64,000 nucleotides of DNA from an uncultured Clostridia bacterium (GTDB taxonomy: Bacteria > Bacillota > Clostridia > Christensenellales > Borkfalkiaceae). The stretch's first letter is position 1. Each line of letters begins with the position of its first letter. The translations under genes were made by a program, and so were the position numbers. Location: NCBI GenBank assembly GCA_944368925.1, contig CALVXG010000009.1, forward strand, positions 1 to 64,000, read 5' to 3'. The notes beneath the pieces were generated by a model. The model was not told the origin of the DNA. It did no database searches and worked only from the letters and a program-made list of their open reading frames with translations. Below, piece after piece: positions 28,294 through 37,119 of this stretch.

Positions 28294-28322
28294 TTGATTT
28301 TTTCGGACAATTATAGTATAAT
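28294..28322 (+). promoter_or_regulatory. Promoter with leaderless geometry before the site-2 protease gene
   Basis: TTGATT (28294-28299), 17 bp, perfect TATAAT (28317-28322), then six bases TTTAAC and ATG 28329. No Shine-Dalgarno fits between. Confidence 0.7.
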
Positions 28323-28328
28323 TTTAAC

Positions 28329-29039
28329 ATGAATCAACTTATTTTTGATTTTTTGCGGTTGCTCGCAAGTTTGCTTGCGGTGGCGGTCGTGCTGAGCTTG
28401 CACGAATTTGCACACGCATTCGTTGCATACAAAAGCGGAGATCCGACCCCGAAGTATGCGGGCAGGCTGACCTTAAATCCGATGCGCCATTTTGACATTT
28501 TGGGGTTAGTGCTTTTCGCGTTTGCGGGATTCGGCTGGGCAAAACCGGTACCCATCAACCCGAATAATTTTACGCATTATAAGAGGGGACTCACACTTAC
28601 GGCGATAGCGGGTGTCGTCACGAATTATTTATCGGCGTTTCTTTTTTACCCGCTTCTTTTGGTTGTGCTCAATTATTTAAGTACACCGTTTATTGCGCTC
28701 GATACATTTTTGTATCACTTTTTCATTTTGCTTTATACGTATTCACTGGCTTTTTGCGTCTTTAATCTGATACCCCTTCCGCCTTTGGACGGCTGGCGGG
28801 TCGTGCAGGCCGTGAACCGCAAACGCGGAAGAGTGTATCACTTTTTTGAACAGTACGGATATATCATTTTATTGGTGCTGATCGGCATACATTTCCTGGT
28901 CGGTATTTTGAGCAATTACGCGATATTTTCGCTTGCCGCCACGATTTTCGGGTATATCGATATATTGGGATATATAATGGAATTTGTCACGTATATTGCT
29001 TCAAAACCGATTACTTTATTATGGGGGCTCGTTTTTTAA
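28329..29039 (+). CDS. Site-2-type intramembrane zinc metalloprotease (peptidase M50 family)
   Basis: 236 residues, about six membrane helices. HEFAH (residues 25-29) gives two zinc ligands and the catalytic Glu; NLIPLPPLDGWR supplies the third ligand (Asp). Length and layout match the short M50 rhomboid-neighbour type found before scpAB in Clostridia. Substrate unknown. Its stop overlaps the scpA start. Confidence 0.9.
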   Translation: MNQLIFDFLRLLASLLAVAVVLSLHEFAHAFVAYKSGDPTPKYAGRLTLNPMRHFDILGLVLFAFAGFGWAKPVPINPNNFTHYKRGLTLTAIAGVVTNYLSAFLFYPLLLVVLNYLSTPFIALDTFLYHFFILLYTYSLAFCVFNLIPLPPLDGWRVVQAVNRKRGRVYHFFEQYGYIILLVLIGIHFLVGILSNYAIFSLAATIFGYIDILGYIMEFVTYIASKPITLLWGLVF

Positions 29040-29830
29040 TGGCTAAAGATCCTGCTGAAAATTTTGAATCCGTAGTTGATTACACCACAGTTCTGGATAA
29101 CTTTGAAGGGCCCCTGGATTTACTTTTGTTTTTGATTAAACAAGAGCAGATTGAAATTAAGGATGTTTTTGTCTCGAAGGTTACGGAACAATTCCTTGAT
29201 TATATGAAAGGGCTGCCTTATATTGATATCGACAAGGCGAGCGAATATTTGAGCATTGCATCGACGATTCTCGAGATCAAAGCCAAGAGCTTGGTTCCTG
29301 CGATTGTAGAGCCGGAAACGGACGAAGAAGATGCGGAATCTGTTCTTATACGTGCGTTGGAAGAATACAAGATGCTCAAAGAGGAGAGCGCCAAGTTAAA
29401 AGAATTGGAAACGATCGGCTATTATTACAAAGAACCCGACAAGAACGTCGGCGAAGCAAAGATTGTCTATAAAGATTTTAACCTGGAGGGCCTGCTGAAA
29501 GCGTTTACCGATCTCATGCTTCGCCAGGAAGCCAGACTGCGCGACGAAGGTGTACAGCGTGAGATCCCGAAAGACGTATATACGATTCCGGACCGTGCCG
29601 CCTATATCTGTGAGACGGTCAACGAGAGGGGCGAGGTTGCATTTGACGAATTGTTTTCGGCACATTCGGGCCGCAGCGAGATCATCACGACGTTTCAGGC
29701 GCTTTTGGAATTGCTGAAACATCAGTATATCAAAGTTGAACAAAGCGCGACGTTCGATAAAATAATTATAAAATACAATCCGGATCGGACCGAGGAGGAG
29801 AATTTTGGAGATTTTGGAGAACTTGAGTAA
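29039..29830 (+). CDS. scpA: Segregation and condensation protein A (kleisin)
   Basis: 263 residues from ATG 29039, overlapping the previous TAA by one base. N-terminal FEGPLDLLLFLIKQEQIEI is the ScpA hallmark that binds the SMC neck; the C-terminal winged helix contacts the SMC head. Acts with ScpB and SMC in chromosome segregation. Overlaps scpB. Confidence 0.95.
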   Translation: MAKDPAENFESVVDYTTVLDNFEGPLDLLLFLIKQEQIEIKDVFVSKVTEQFLDYMKGLPYIDIDKASEYLSIASTILEIKAKSLVPAIVEPETDEEDAESVLIRALEEYKMLKEESAKLKELETIGYYYKEPDKNVGEAKIVYKDFNLEGLLKAFTDLMLRQEARLRDEGVQREIPKDVYTIPDRAAYICETVNERGEVAFDELFSAHSGRSEIITTFQALLELLKHQYIKVEQSATFDKIIIKYNPDRTEEENFGDFGELE

Positions 29831-30539
29831 TATACTGGAAAGTATACTCTTCGTATCGGGAAATCCGGTACCCATTGAAATTATAGCCGAAAAATTGGGC
29901 GTTAGCGATAAAGATATCAAAGACGCCGCAAAAGTTTTGCAGGAGCGCTATGCGGAAAAAGGCGGCTTACGGCTGTTGTCTTTCAACAAAAAATTGCAGC
30001 TGTCCAGTAATCCCGAATACAAGGATTATGTATCTTCCGTATTAAACCCGATCAAGGAACGGGAATTTACGCGCACGATTTTGGAATGTTCCGCAATTAT
30101 AGCCTACAAACAGCCCATAACGAAAGGGGAGCTGGAAGCCTTGCGCGGATTGAACTGTGATTATGCGATCCATACGTTGTTGGAACTTAAAATGATCGAG
30201 CCTGTCGGAAGAAAAGACGCCGTAGGAAGGCCAATCCTGTATGCGACAACCGATAACTTTTTAAAACGTTTCCGCTTGAACAGCATTGAAGATCTTCCCG
30301 ATTACGACACGCTTATGGAGAGCATCGCAAAACTTCACGGTGACGAGCCGGATTCATACCTCTATGCAAACAATGTCTACGTGGATCATGATGCAGAGGT
30401 GCCGCAGGAAGCGGAGCAGACATCAGAAGCTTCGTCCGAAAAAGGTAAGAATGTTACGAAAGCGTCTTCTGAATCTGATTCCGATCTTCCCGATTTCTTG
30501 AAAGATCTTTCGGAAGATGAAATTATTAAAATTGAATGA
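29805..30539 (+). CDS. scpB: Segregation and condensation protein B
   Basis: 244 residues starting at TTG 29805 within the end of scpA; AGGAGG six bases upstream supports this non-ATG start. Two winged-helix domains (ESILFVSGNPVP, AIIAYKQPITKGELEALRG, VGRKDAVGRPILY) followed by an acidic, low-complexity tail of ~55 residues. Regulatory subunit of the SMC complex. Confidence 0.94.
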   Translation: MEILENLSNILESILFVSGNPVPIEIIAEKLGVSDKDIKDAAKVLQERYAEKGGLRLLSFNKKLQLSSNPEYKDYVSSVLNPIKEREFTRTILECSAIIAYKQPITKGELEALRGLNCDYAIHTLLELKMIEPVGRKDAVGRPILYATTDNFLKRFRLNSIEDLPDYDTLMESIAKLHGDEPDSYLYANNVYVDHDAEVPQEAEQTSEASSEKGKNVTKASSESDSDLPDFLKDLSEDEIIKIE

Positions 30540-30548
30540 TTTTCAAAC

Positions 30549-30587
30549 AAAAACCGCGCTTTTCTTATACAAAAGCGCGGTTTTTTT
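30549..30587 (+). terminator. Terminator after scpB
   Basis: AACCGCGCTTTT pairs with AAAAGCGCGGTT, followed by seven T in total. Confidence 0.9.
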
Positions 30588-30590
30588 GCT

Positions 30591-30617
30591 ATTCACGAAG
30601 TATTATGTTATACATAT
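30591..30617 (-). repeat. 27-bp intergenic element, copy 1 (downstream of hflX)
   Basis: On the minus strand it carries TATGT-N3-ACATA followed by ATACTTCG. Same family as 31856, 37091 and 49736. It lies between the scpB terminator and the hflX stop codon. Confidence 0.75.
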
Positions 30618-30624
30618 TTCGATA

Positions 30625-31845
30625 TTAATTTAGGAAAGATTGGAATCGTGACAGATAAATTTTCTGCACGCGTGCTGATACGGTAATCGACTCATCGTTG
30701 TATTGAACTGATTTTTCGTCCAAAAAATTTCTGAGTTTGTTATAGCTTCCGATTTGTGTATAGGGAATCGTAAGTACAACATCGGAGAATTGCGACTGAA
30801 AAAACTGTAATATTTTATTCTTCAGATTTTCGATTCCCAGATTCTGACGAGCGGATATAAAGATACAGCCTGCAGGATAGGCGTCAAAATTTTGTAAAGA
30901 CTCGCTCTTGTTCATGACGATCAGATAAGGTATCTGTTTATCGAGCTCGCGCAAGGTTTCAAGTGTCGTGTCCAGTTGCATCTGGTAATCGCTCGTAGCG
31001 TCGCACACAATCAGGGCAAGGTCGCAATTCAGAGCACTTTCAAGCGTCGAATGAAACGCCGAAATCAGATTGTGGGGCAGTTCACGCAGAAACCCTACGG
31101 TATCCGTAAGCAAAAAATCGCTTCCGTCAATGGTAAATTTCCTTGAAGTGGTATCCAATGTTGCAAACAATCGGTTTTCTGCGTAGACGTCCGATTTCGT
31201 CAATAGATTTAATAAAGTCGACTTGCCCGTATTCGTGTATCCGATCAGCGAAATAGATTTAATGCCGTCTTTTTTGCGACGGTAAGCGACCAGCGATCGG
31301 GTCGATTCGATCTGACGAAGTTTTTCTTCCAGGTACGCGATCCGCACGCGGATTTTGCGCCGATCTGTTTCCAACTTTGTTTCCCCGGGGCCACGTGTAC
31401 CGATCCCGCCCCCGAGACGGGAGAGCCCTTCGCCTTTTCCTTTCAGCCGCGGATACATATATTTCAGCTGCGCCAATTCAACTTGAAGTTTTCCCTCATT
31501 GCTCTTGGCGTTCCTCGCGAAGATCGCAAGGATCAAAGTCGTGCGGTCTATAACTTTTTTATCGTCCAACGCCGCGGAAATATTTAAGGTTTGAGAAGGG
31601 GATAATTCTCCGTTAAAGAGTGTGGTGACATCCAAATCTTTTAAACGTTTTCTGAGTTCCTCTAATTTTCCGTAGCCGATATAGGTTGCTGGATTCACTT
31701 CGCGTATCTTTTGATAGATCGTACCCGCATAGACCGCTCCAGAGCTTTCGATCAATGAAACGGCTTCCTCCTGCAGATTTTTATAGGTTTCATCAAGGAT
31801 TGGTTGTATAATGTAAATTTTTTCAATATAAGTTTCTGAATCCAT
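30625..31845 (-). CDS. hflX: Ribosome-associated GTPase HflX
   Basis: 406 residues. N-terminal HflX domain with PATYIGYGKLEEL and FARNAKSNEGKLQVELAQL, glycine-rich linker (RLGGGIGTRGPGETKLE), then a G domain with GYTNTGKSTLLN, DTVGF and NKSE. HflX splits stalled or hibernating ribosomes. The 27-bp element lies just outside both ends of the gene. No clear ribosome site precedes ATG. Confidence 0.94.
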   Translation of the reverse strand: MDSETYIEKIYIIQPILDETYKNLQEEAVSLIESSGAVYAGTIYQKIREVNPATYIGYGKLEELRKRLKDLDVTTLFNGELSPSQTLNISAALDDKKVIDRTTLILAIFARNAKSNEGKLQVELAQLKYMYPRLKGKGEGLSRLGGGIGTRGPGETKLETDRRKIRVRIAYLEEKLRQIESTRSLVAYRRKKDGIKSISLIGYTNTGKSTLLNLLTKSDVYAENRLFATLDTTSRKFTIDGSDFLLTDTVGFLRELPHNLISAFHSTLESALNCDLALIVCDATSDYQMQLDTTLETLRELDKQIPYLIVMNKSESLQNFDAYPAGCIFISARQNLGIENLKNKILQFFQSQFSDVVLTIPYTQIGSYNKLRNFLDEKSVQYNDESITVSARVQKIYLSRFQSFLN

Positions 31846-31855
31846 AATTTTTAAT

Positions 31856-31882
31856 GTTTACGATGTACTATGTCAGACGTAA
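31856..31882 (-). repeat. 27-bp intergenic element, copy 2 (upstream of hflX)
   Basis: Most diverged copy: TACGT-N3-ACATA followed by GTACATCG on the minus strand. It fills the gap between the recombinase stop and the hflX start, in the same orientation as copy 1. Confidence 0.65.
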
Positions 31883-31883
31883 A

Positions 31884-32942
31884 TTAATTCTCCGGCTTTA
31901 AATTTTCACGTAGCCGTACCTTACCCGCAACGCTACGGCGTGCATCTTCACTGATAGCCGCATAATGTTTTTTCGTTGTGTTGACGTCTTTATGTCCGAG
32001 AACGTCGGCAACGACGTAAATATCGTTTGTTTCCCGATAAAGCTGCGTGCCATACGTTGCACGCAACTTATGGGGCGATATCTTTTTTAAAGGAGATACT
32101 ATGCGGCTGTATTTTTTTACTAAATTTTCTACGGCGCGAACGCTGATGCGCTTCATCTGTAACGACAAAAACAGCGCATGCTCATTTTCGGGCGTATTTT
32201 TATCGTCTTCTTTATAGGCCATATAGCGAGCAAGTGCGTCCGCAACTTCTTCAGAAAAGTATAAGATTGCCTTATTGCCGCCTTTTCGTGTCACAACAAA
32301 ACTGTTCGCCGTAAAATCGATGTCTTCATTGTTCAAACCGACCAGTTCGCTGATACGTATCCCTGTCCCTAAAAACAAAGTTAAAATCGCTATGTCTCGG
32401 ATCTTTGTGTGTTCGTGATAGGCTCGCTGTTGCGGCGTCATACCGGTGCCGGATTCTGCACAATTTAAAAGATCGGACACTTCGTTTACTTCCAGGCGGA
32501 TAATTTCTTTCTCGTGCAGTTTCGGCATGGAGACCTTAGCCGCATTATCGACAGATATTTTGTCATGGCGGAAAAAATATCGGTAGAGGGCGCGTACAGA
32601 CGATAATTTACGCGCCTTAGCGCGCTCATTGCAACTCTCAGTGTTTCCGTTAAACTCGTAATGTCCCAAAAAACTCAAAAATCGCTCGATATCCGTACTC
32701 TTGACCGATTCCAAATCTTGCAATGTCAGATCGCGCACGCTTTTGTTACGGAAACATTTTTTTACTAAAAAATAAAAGAAAATGCGCAAATCGTATGCAT
32801 AATTCAGTCTCGTTAAAGTACTTGTCTGATTTTCAATTCCGATAAAATAATCTTCCGCAAACGGCGGCAATTCTTCTTTCAAATATTCTATTTTTTCTAA
32901 ATTTTTTAGGTTCCTGTCTTGATAATAATCTTTCGTTCTCAT
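31884..32942 (-). CDS. Tyrosine recombinase, XerC/XerD-like
   Basis: 352 residues from ATG 32942. SAM-like N-terminal DNA-binding domain (YDLRIFFYFLVKKCF), then the catalytic domain with Arg in GTGIRISELVGL, HKLRATYGTQLY, LGHKDVNTTKKHY with the nucleophile Tyr. Could be the chromosome-dimer recombinase or an orphan integrase; no phage or element genes are beside it. The -10 box ends six bases before ATG with no ribosome site, so a leaderless mRNA is likely. Confidence 0.88.
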   Translation of the reverse strand: MRTKDYYQDRNLKNLEKIEYLKEELPPFAEDYFIGIENQTSTLTRLNYAYDLRIFFYFLVKKCFRNKSVRDLTLQDLESVKSTDIERFLSFLGHYEFNGNTESCNERAKARKLSSVRALYRYFFRHDKISVDNAAKVSMPKLHEKEIIRLEVNEVSDLLNCAESGTGMTPQQRAYHEHTKIRDIAILTLFLGTGIRISELVGLNNEDIDFTANSFVVTRKGGNKAILYFSEEVADALARYMAYKEDDKNTPENEHALFLSLQMKRISVRAVENLVKKYSRIVSPLKKISPHKLRATYGTQLYRETNDIYVVADVLGHKDVNTTKKHYAAISEDARRSVAGKVRLRENLKPEN

Positions 32943-32948
32943 ACAAAT

Positions 32949-32977
32949 ATTATACAGCAAACCCCAAAAAAACGCAA
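32949..32977 (-). promoter_or_regulatory. Leaderless promoter of the recombinase gene
   Basis: Minus strand: TTGCGT, 17 bp, perfect TATAAT (32954 down to 32949), six bases ATTTGT, then ATG 32942. Confidence 0.7.
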
Positions 32978-34157
32978 GAGGCTAAAATAGATTGATGCAA
33001 TATCTCTAACGAGTGGAAAATTTCTTTTTTCAATCAAAACACAATTACAAAAAATGATTTCGGCCGTTTATAAATATTCAGCGCGGAAAGACAAAGTAAT
33101 TTAATCAATATTTCCTGAAAATGTCCGTGAACCGCTGCAGGGGAGGAATTCACGCATAAGATAGAAGTAAGTGTTTCTCTGCAACTCTGCTAAATTATCG
33201 CAAATAAGTTTAGTCTTATCAAATAAGGATCTTAAAATCGTATTGCGAAAAACAGCATAAAACAGCAAGTAGGTCGCTTATATGACTCGGTGAAACAGTA
33301 AAATCAACTGCGAGGCAAAAGCTCTGAAAACTGTAAGCAAGCGATTTGCTTGATAGCGCTGTCAATCAAGCTCACAAAGAGGATATTCATTCAAAAGCTC
33401 CGGTACTATGAAAACTATGAAGCAGCCAAAGCGAACGTGCTGCCGTTTAAAGTGAATAAAGCATTATTGCTGTTTAACGATAAAAGGCAGCTTGCGTTGC
33501 AGCATCAATTCCAGGCGCAGAATGGCTATGTAAGATATGTCTGGATCCTGAACCGGCTGCCGAAAGATCACTATGACACACGGCATTTCCATAAGGTAGT
33601 GTACGGTGAACCTGCTCCGACAAGAAAACGTTAAATATTTATTTTGCGCAGAGATATAGGGGAATCCAGGATTTAAGCCTGTTTGAGGACACTTTAATCT
33701 ATGCGTAAAACACGACTTTTACGCATAAATATGCCAAAAATCACAAATATTAAATAATTTTTAAACAATTTGAGGCAAAAATCGAAAATCGCAGCGAATT
33801 TCAAAATCAAATTTCAAATCAAAACGATCAGATAAAAAGAATTTGCCAATTTCTTTTAGAGAAAACAGATTACAATTAGTTTATAAGCTATTTGATTGAT
33901 GAGTTAATACTATAAAATCAGATTAAATTAGAACGCCGGGCATTTACATGGCTGGCATTTTATTTTTTAATTATTGATTAAAACGTAAGTTGAATACATC
34001 GCTCATTGAGTTTGTGTTTTACAGGCTTCCAACTTAAACTGATTAAACAACTTAAACAATAAAACTGCTGAAAGGCCTATAAATTGCCTCAATTTAGTTC
34101 AGATTTTAGACAAAATAAGGCCTATAAAAAAATCCCTCTCAGACGATTTGAGACAGA
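32978..34157. other. Gene-poor AT-rich interval
   Basis: About 1.2 kb without a convincing gene. The one long frame (33350-33634, plus, 94 codons, TTG start, no ribosome site) reads with plausible composition (ENYEAAKANVLPFKVNKAL, GYVRYVWILNRLPKDHY) but I do not recognise it; it may be a decayed mobile gene. A 12-bp direct repeat (AAGGCCTATAAA) occurs at 34072 and 34117. A hairpin with T-run at 33934-33972 resembles a plus-strand terminator. Confidence 0.5.
33934..33972 (+). terminator. Terminator-like hairpin in the gene-poor interval
   Basis: GCCGGGCAT/ATGGCTGGC (one mismatch, one G-U) with loop TTAC, then a T-rich tail. No clear gene precedes it, so a small RNA or gene remnant could end here. 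Confidence 0.4.
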
Positions 34158-34159
34158 AT

Positions 34160-34210
34160 AAAAAAACAGAAGAGTCCCGTTTTTTTATCGTTTCAAGTGA
34201 ACTCTTCTGT
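34160..34210 (-). terminator. Terminator of the protease gene pair
   Basis: ACAGAAGAGT and ACTCTTCTGT pair around a 25-base loop, followed on the minus strand by six or more T. It is about 30 bases beyond the protease stop. Confidence 0.65.
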
Positions 34211-34242
34211 GCAAATCAGATCTTTTTTGTTTTTTGACTGAT

Positions 34243-36090
34243 TCAGACTTTCGTATACGATATGTTTAATTTTTGCAGATAATCAATGGCAATTTGTGAC
34301 GGTATGGCAAAGCTGATATTCTCGTAGCCGAGGTCTGTTACGGCTTCTCCCGAAAGCCCCAGCGTATTGATTCCTACAACCCTTCCCAAAGCATCAAATA
34401 AAGCTCCTCCGGAATTTCCTGAATTGATGGGACAGTCCATCTGGATCATATTATAACCATAATCACTGTAATAAGCAGAAAAATTCGGATCGGAAACAAT
34501 GCCCGTTGTAATGGAAACGCCGTAACCCAACGCGTTTCCGACAGCAAATACGCGTCCGCCTTTGTTGGGCAATTTTTCAGCCAATACGCAGGCTTCCGGG
34601 AATCCACTGCTCACTGTTTTTCCTTCCAAAGTTAATTGTCCCAAAGCATCTTCAAAATAAAATGAATTTTTGAATTTCAATATGGCCAAATCCAAATCAC
34701 CGTCTTTATGTTGCGAAACAACTTCCATCGGGAACAATAAAAACTTTTTTGTAAGTTCTCCGTATTCAAAAGCATCACATGTACCTTGCTCAAAAATTCC
34801 GTAAACATAAATGCCGCTCGTATCTACTTTGGAATTTGCAAGTTTTCCTTCCGATTGATTCGTTCCAGCAAGTTTATTTATGACATGAAGATTTGTCAAA
34901 ACATATCCATCCTTATTGATTAAAAACCCGGAGCCTTCCGAAATCATCGGATTCGTACTTCCGAGCCACGAAGATTGTTCGGAATACACAACGATTTTCA
35001 AGCATTTTTTGAAACTAAAGTCAGCAATTCCCCGAGCCGAAAGAGACGCATTCTGTGTAATGATTTCGGAAGCAGCCATAATAACTTTATTGGACGAACT
35101 TTCCGAAACAACAAAATAATCATCGCTCCCGTAAGGATGCCTCAAATCCAAATTCATAAGAATTTTCGCAACACGATCGGATGAGTTTATCAGCGAATCA
35201 GCATTTAATATCACATTTTCAGACTGAGCCGCCTCAGATTCCGAAAATTGGTACTCCACCCCATGCTCGTGCAAAAAATCACACAAATAAGACGACGGCG
35301 TCGCAAAAGTGATTCCGATGGGTGAATTATCCTTGTACATCATCGTCTCGTTGACTTTTCGGTTGATCATCCCTACGACCTGTCCCTGTGCGTTAAACAA
35401 CGGCGCGCCTTGATTTCCTTCGTTTGATGTCAGTCCCGTCTGAATCAGATATTGCACAGATTCATCAAAAAACATTTGTCCATCCGAAAAATAAAACCCG
35501 GAACCATGTGAATTATTCGGATCGGAGACAATATTCGCGTCAAACATACCGTCTAAATATTTGCCGTCTTCAAGCGCGATCGATGCAATCGAAAAACACC
35601 CGTCCCCGTATTCAAGCGAGTTGTCGTTTGTAAACGTAACTTCACTCGGCAAAACCGTCTCCGAAACATCTGCTTTTATAAGCGCAATGTCTGAATTAAG
35701 AGCGGCATGATTCCCGAATACCGAGAATCCGTCATAATCCAGCAAAACAGCATCAACGCTCGTATGGTCGGAAAAAATGACCTTCGATGAAGTCGTCCGA
35801 CTCTCGTCAAAAAGCGAACTCGACGTAAGCACGTATCCTTCTTTGGCATTTACGATATAACCCGTCCCTACGGCACTGTCCTGAGTCAAAACCGTTACGA
35901 CAGCATCCTTTACCGTTTGATACAATAAAGTATAATCTGTGTCTGCGTTTGCAGAAGTAATCGTTTCCGAAACTTCCTGCGATTGCAACAGTGAATCAGT
36001 ATGCTGCCTTTCGGACTGCATACTGCAAGCGGACATCATGCCGACGGTAAGAACAAGCAGCAAACTTATTAAATTTAAAATCTTTCTCAT
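34243..36090 (-). CDS. Lipoprotein with two trypsin-like domains, first degenerate, second intact (S1C/HtrA-like)
   Basis: 615 residues. Lipobox at VGMMSAC. Domain 1 (about 55-270) has the fold landmarks but lost the triad: GYVLTSSSLF has Ser in place of His, and EGNQGAPLF has Gln in place of the nucleophile Ser, though the Asp (NSDIALIK) remains. Domain 2 (about 330-610) keeps all three: GYVLTNLHV, DLDLAILK, and NSGNSGGALF. No PDZ domain. Probably a surface-anchored envelope protease whose first domain regulates or binds substrate (inference). A 27-base gap separates it from the related gene upstream. Confidence 0.85.
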   Translation of the reverse strand: MRKILNLISLLLVLTVGMMSACSMQSERQHTDSLLQSQEVSETITSANADTDYTLLYQTVKDAVVTVLTQDSAVGTGYIVNAKEGYVLTSSSLFDESRTTSSKVIFSDHTSVDAVLLDYDGFSVFGNHAALNSDIALIKADVSETVLPSEVTFTNDNSLEYGDGCFSIASIALEDGKYLDGMFDANIVSDPNNSHGSGFYFSDGQMFFDESVQYLIQTGLTSNEGNQGAPLFNAQGQVVGMINRKVNETMMYKDNSPIGITFATPSSYLCDFLHEHGVEYQFSESEAAQSENVILNADSLINSSDRVAKILMNLDLRHPYGSDDYFVVSESSSNKVIMAASEIITQNASLSARGIADFSFKKCLKIVVYSEQSSWLGSTNPMISEGSGFLINKDGYVLTNLHVINKLAGTNQSEGKLANSKVDTSGIYVYGIFEQGTCDAFEYGELTKKFLLFPMEVVSQHKDGDLDLAILKFKNSFYFEDALGQLTLEGKTVSSGFPEACVLAEKLPNKGGRVFAVGNALGYGVSITTGIVSDPNFSAYYSDYGYNMIQMDCPINSGNSGGALFDALGRVVGINTLGLSGEAVTDLGYENISFAIPSQIAIDYLQKLNISYTKV

Positions 36091-36117
36091 GACAATTCTC
36101 GTTTTTATCCTGCGGTA

Positions 36118-37068
36118 TTAGTTCAGCTCAACGGAAATAGCACATTCCGTTGCTGCTTGCTGCACAAAAGCACGGATCAGGTCGGTGCCCTGAATAAATG
36201 AAACATGTTTTAAATAATCGGACGACTCCGCTGCGCCGTACGTCGCTTTTTGAAATATCATTCCGAGGATCTTGCCCTCCTTGTCAAAAACAGCCCCTCC
36301 AATCATCTCGGAATTAATCGGCGCCGTAACGACAGAGAAAGCATATTTCCCTCCCGAAAATTGAATCGGCGTTACAGCATCGGAATATGTATCGGACAGA
36401 AAACCTGCCGTAATCGTTAAGCGGATATCTTTGAAAGCAGTATGACTCTTCGGATTTTCTACCATGATATTGGCCAAAGAATTGCCGACAGCGGCGCAGG
36501 CAGTTCCTGTAACGAGCCTGTCATTAAAAAATTCTCCCGTAAACTGAAAACCTTTTTCCGAATCAGACTTCTGCACGTCAGAATAATAATAAAACGTGTC
36601 GTAAAACCGAAACAGCGACAACCCGCAATCCGAGTCATGATAAACATATTCTATTTTATAATGTGTCGAATCTTGGTAAACATCCGAAAGCACGGCATAG
36701 GTTTCGATTGCCTTTCCGTTGTAAGTTCTGCCGCCTTTGTACACTTCCATGTTATACGCAAGGTCGGTTGTCAAGATATAGCCTTCATCATTTAATATAA
36801 TCCCGGAACAGGCATACGACAATAAATATGTTTTATTCGAAGAAACGACATTTCCCGTCGCCAAGATCGTAACAACGCACGCTGATTGTTCATCAGCGAT
36901 TTTCTCTGAAAATTCTGCCTCGCCGAATTCCCATGCGGATGATTGCAAAAATTCTTTGTAAACATTTTTCGGTGCCCGCTTCACAACATAAAATAAATTA
37001 CAAGCCGACAAAAGCAAAGTTGCCGACAGCAAAAGCCAGAGACTGAGTATGAAACAGATTTTTTTCAT
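36118..37068 (-). CDS. Lipoprotein with a trypsin-like pseudoprotease domain
   Basis: 316 residues with lipobox LLLSAC. The chymotrypsin-like fold is recognisable by GYILTTDLAY (Leu/Asp where His-Val is normal), DSDCGLSLFRF (Asp strand) and APINSEMIGGAVF, where the nucleophile Ser of GNSGG is Ile. The catalytic His and Ser are both missing, so it should be inactive. Likely a partner or decoy of the active lipoprotein encoded just downstream. A 27-bp element lies 22 bases upstream of the start. Confidence 0.78.
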   Translation of the reverse strand: MKKICFILSLWLLLSATLLLSACNLFYVVKRAPKNVYKEFLQSSAWEFGEAEFSEKIADEQSACVVTILATGNVVSSNKTYLLSYACSGIILNDEGYILTTDLAYNMEVYKGGRTYNGKAIETYAVLSDVYQDSTHYKIEYVYHDSDCGLSLFRFYDTFYYYSDVQKSDSEKGFQFTGEFFNDRLVTGTACAAVGNSLANIMVENPKSHTAFKDIRLTITAGFLSDTYSDAVTPIQFSGGKYAFSVVTAPINSEMIGGAVFDKEGKILGMIFQKATYGAAESSDYLKHVSFIQGTDLIRAFVQQAATECAISVELN

Positions 37069-37090
37069 TTAGTATACCAAATCCATCAAA

Positions 37091-37117
37091 TTATGTTTGA
37101 CATAATACTTCGCAAAT
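37091..37117 (+). repeat. 27-bp intergenic element, copy 3
   Basis: TTATGT-TTG-ACATAA (perfect 6-3-6 palindrome) followed by TACTTCGCAAAT. It fills the gap between the pseudoprotease start and the GH13 stop. Confidence 0.8.
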
Positions 37118-37119
37118 TG

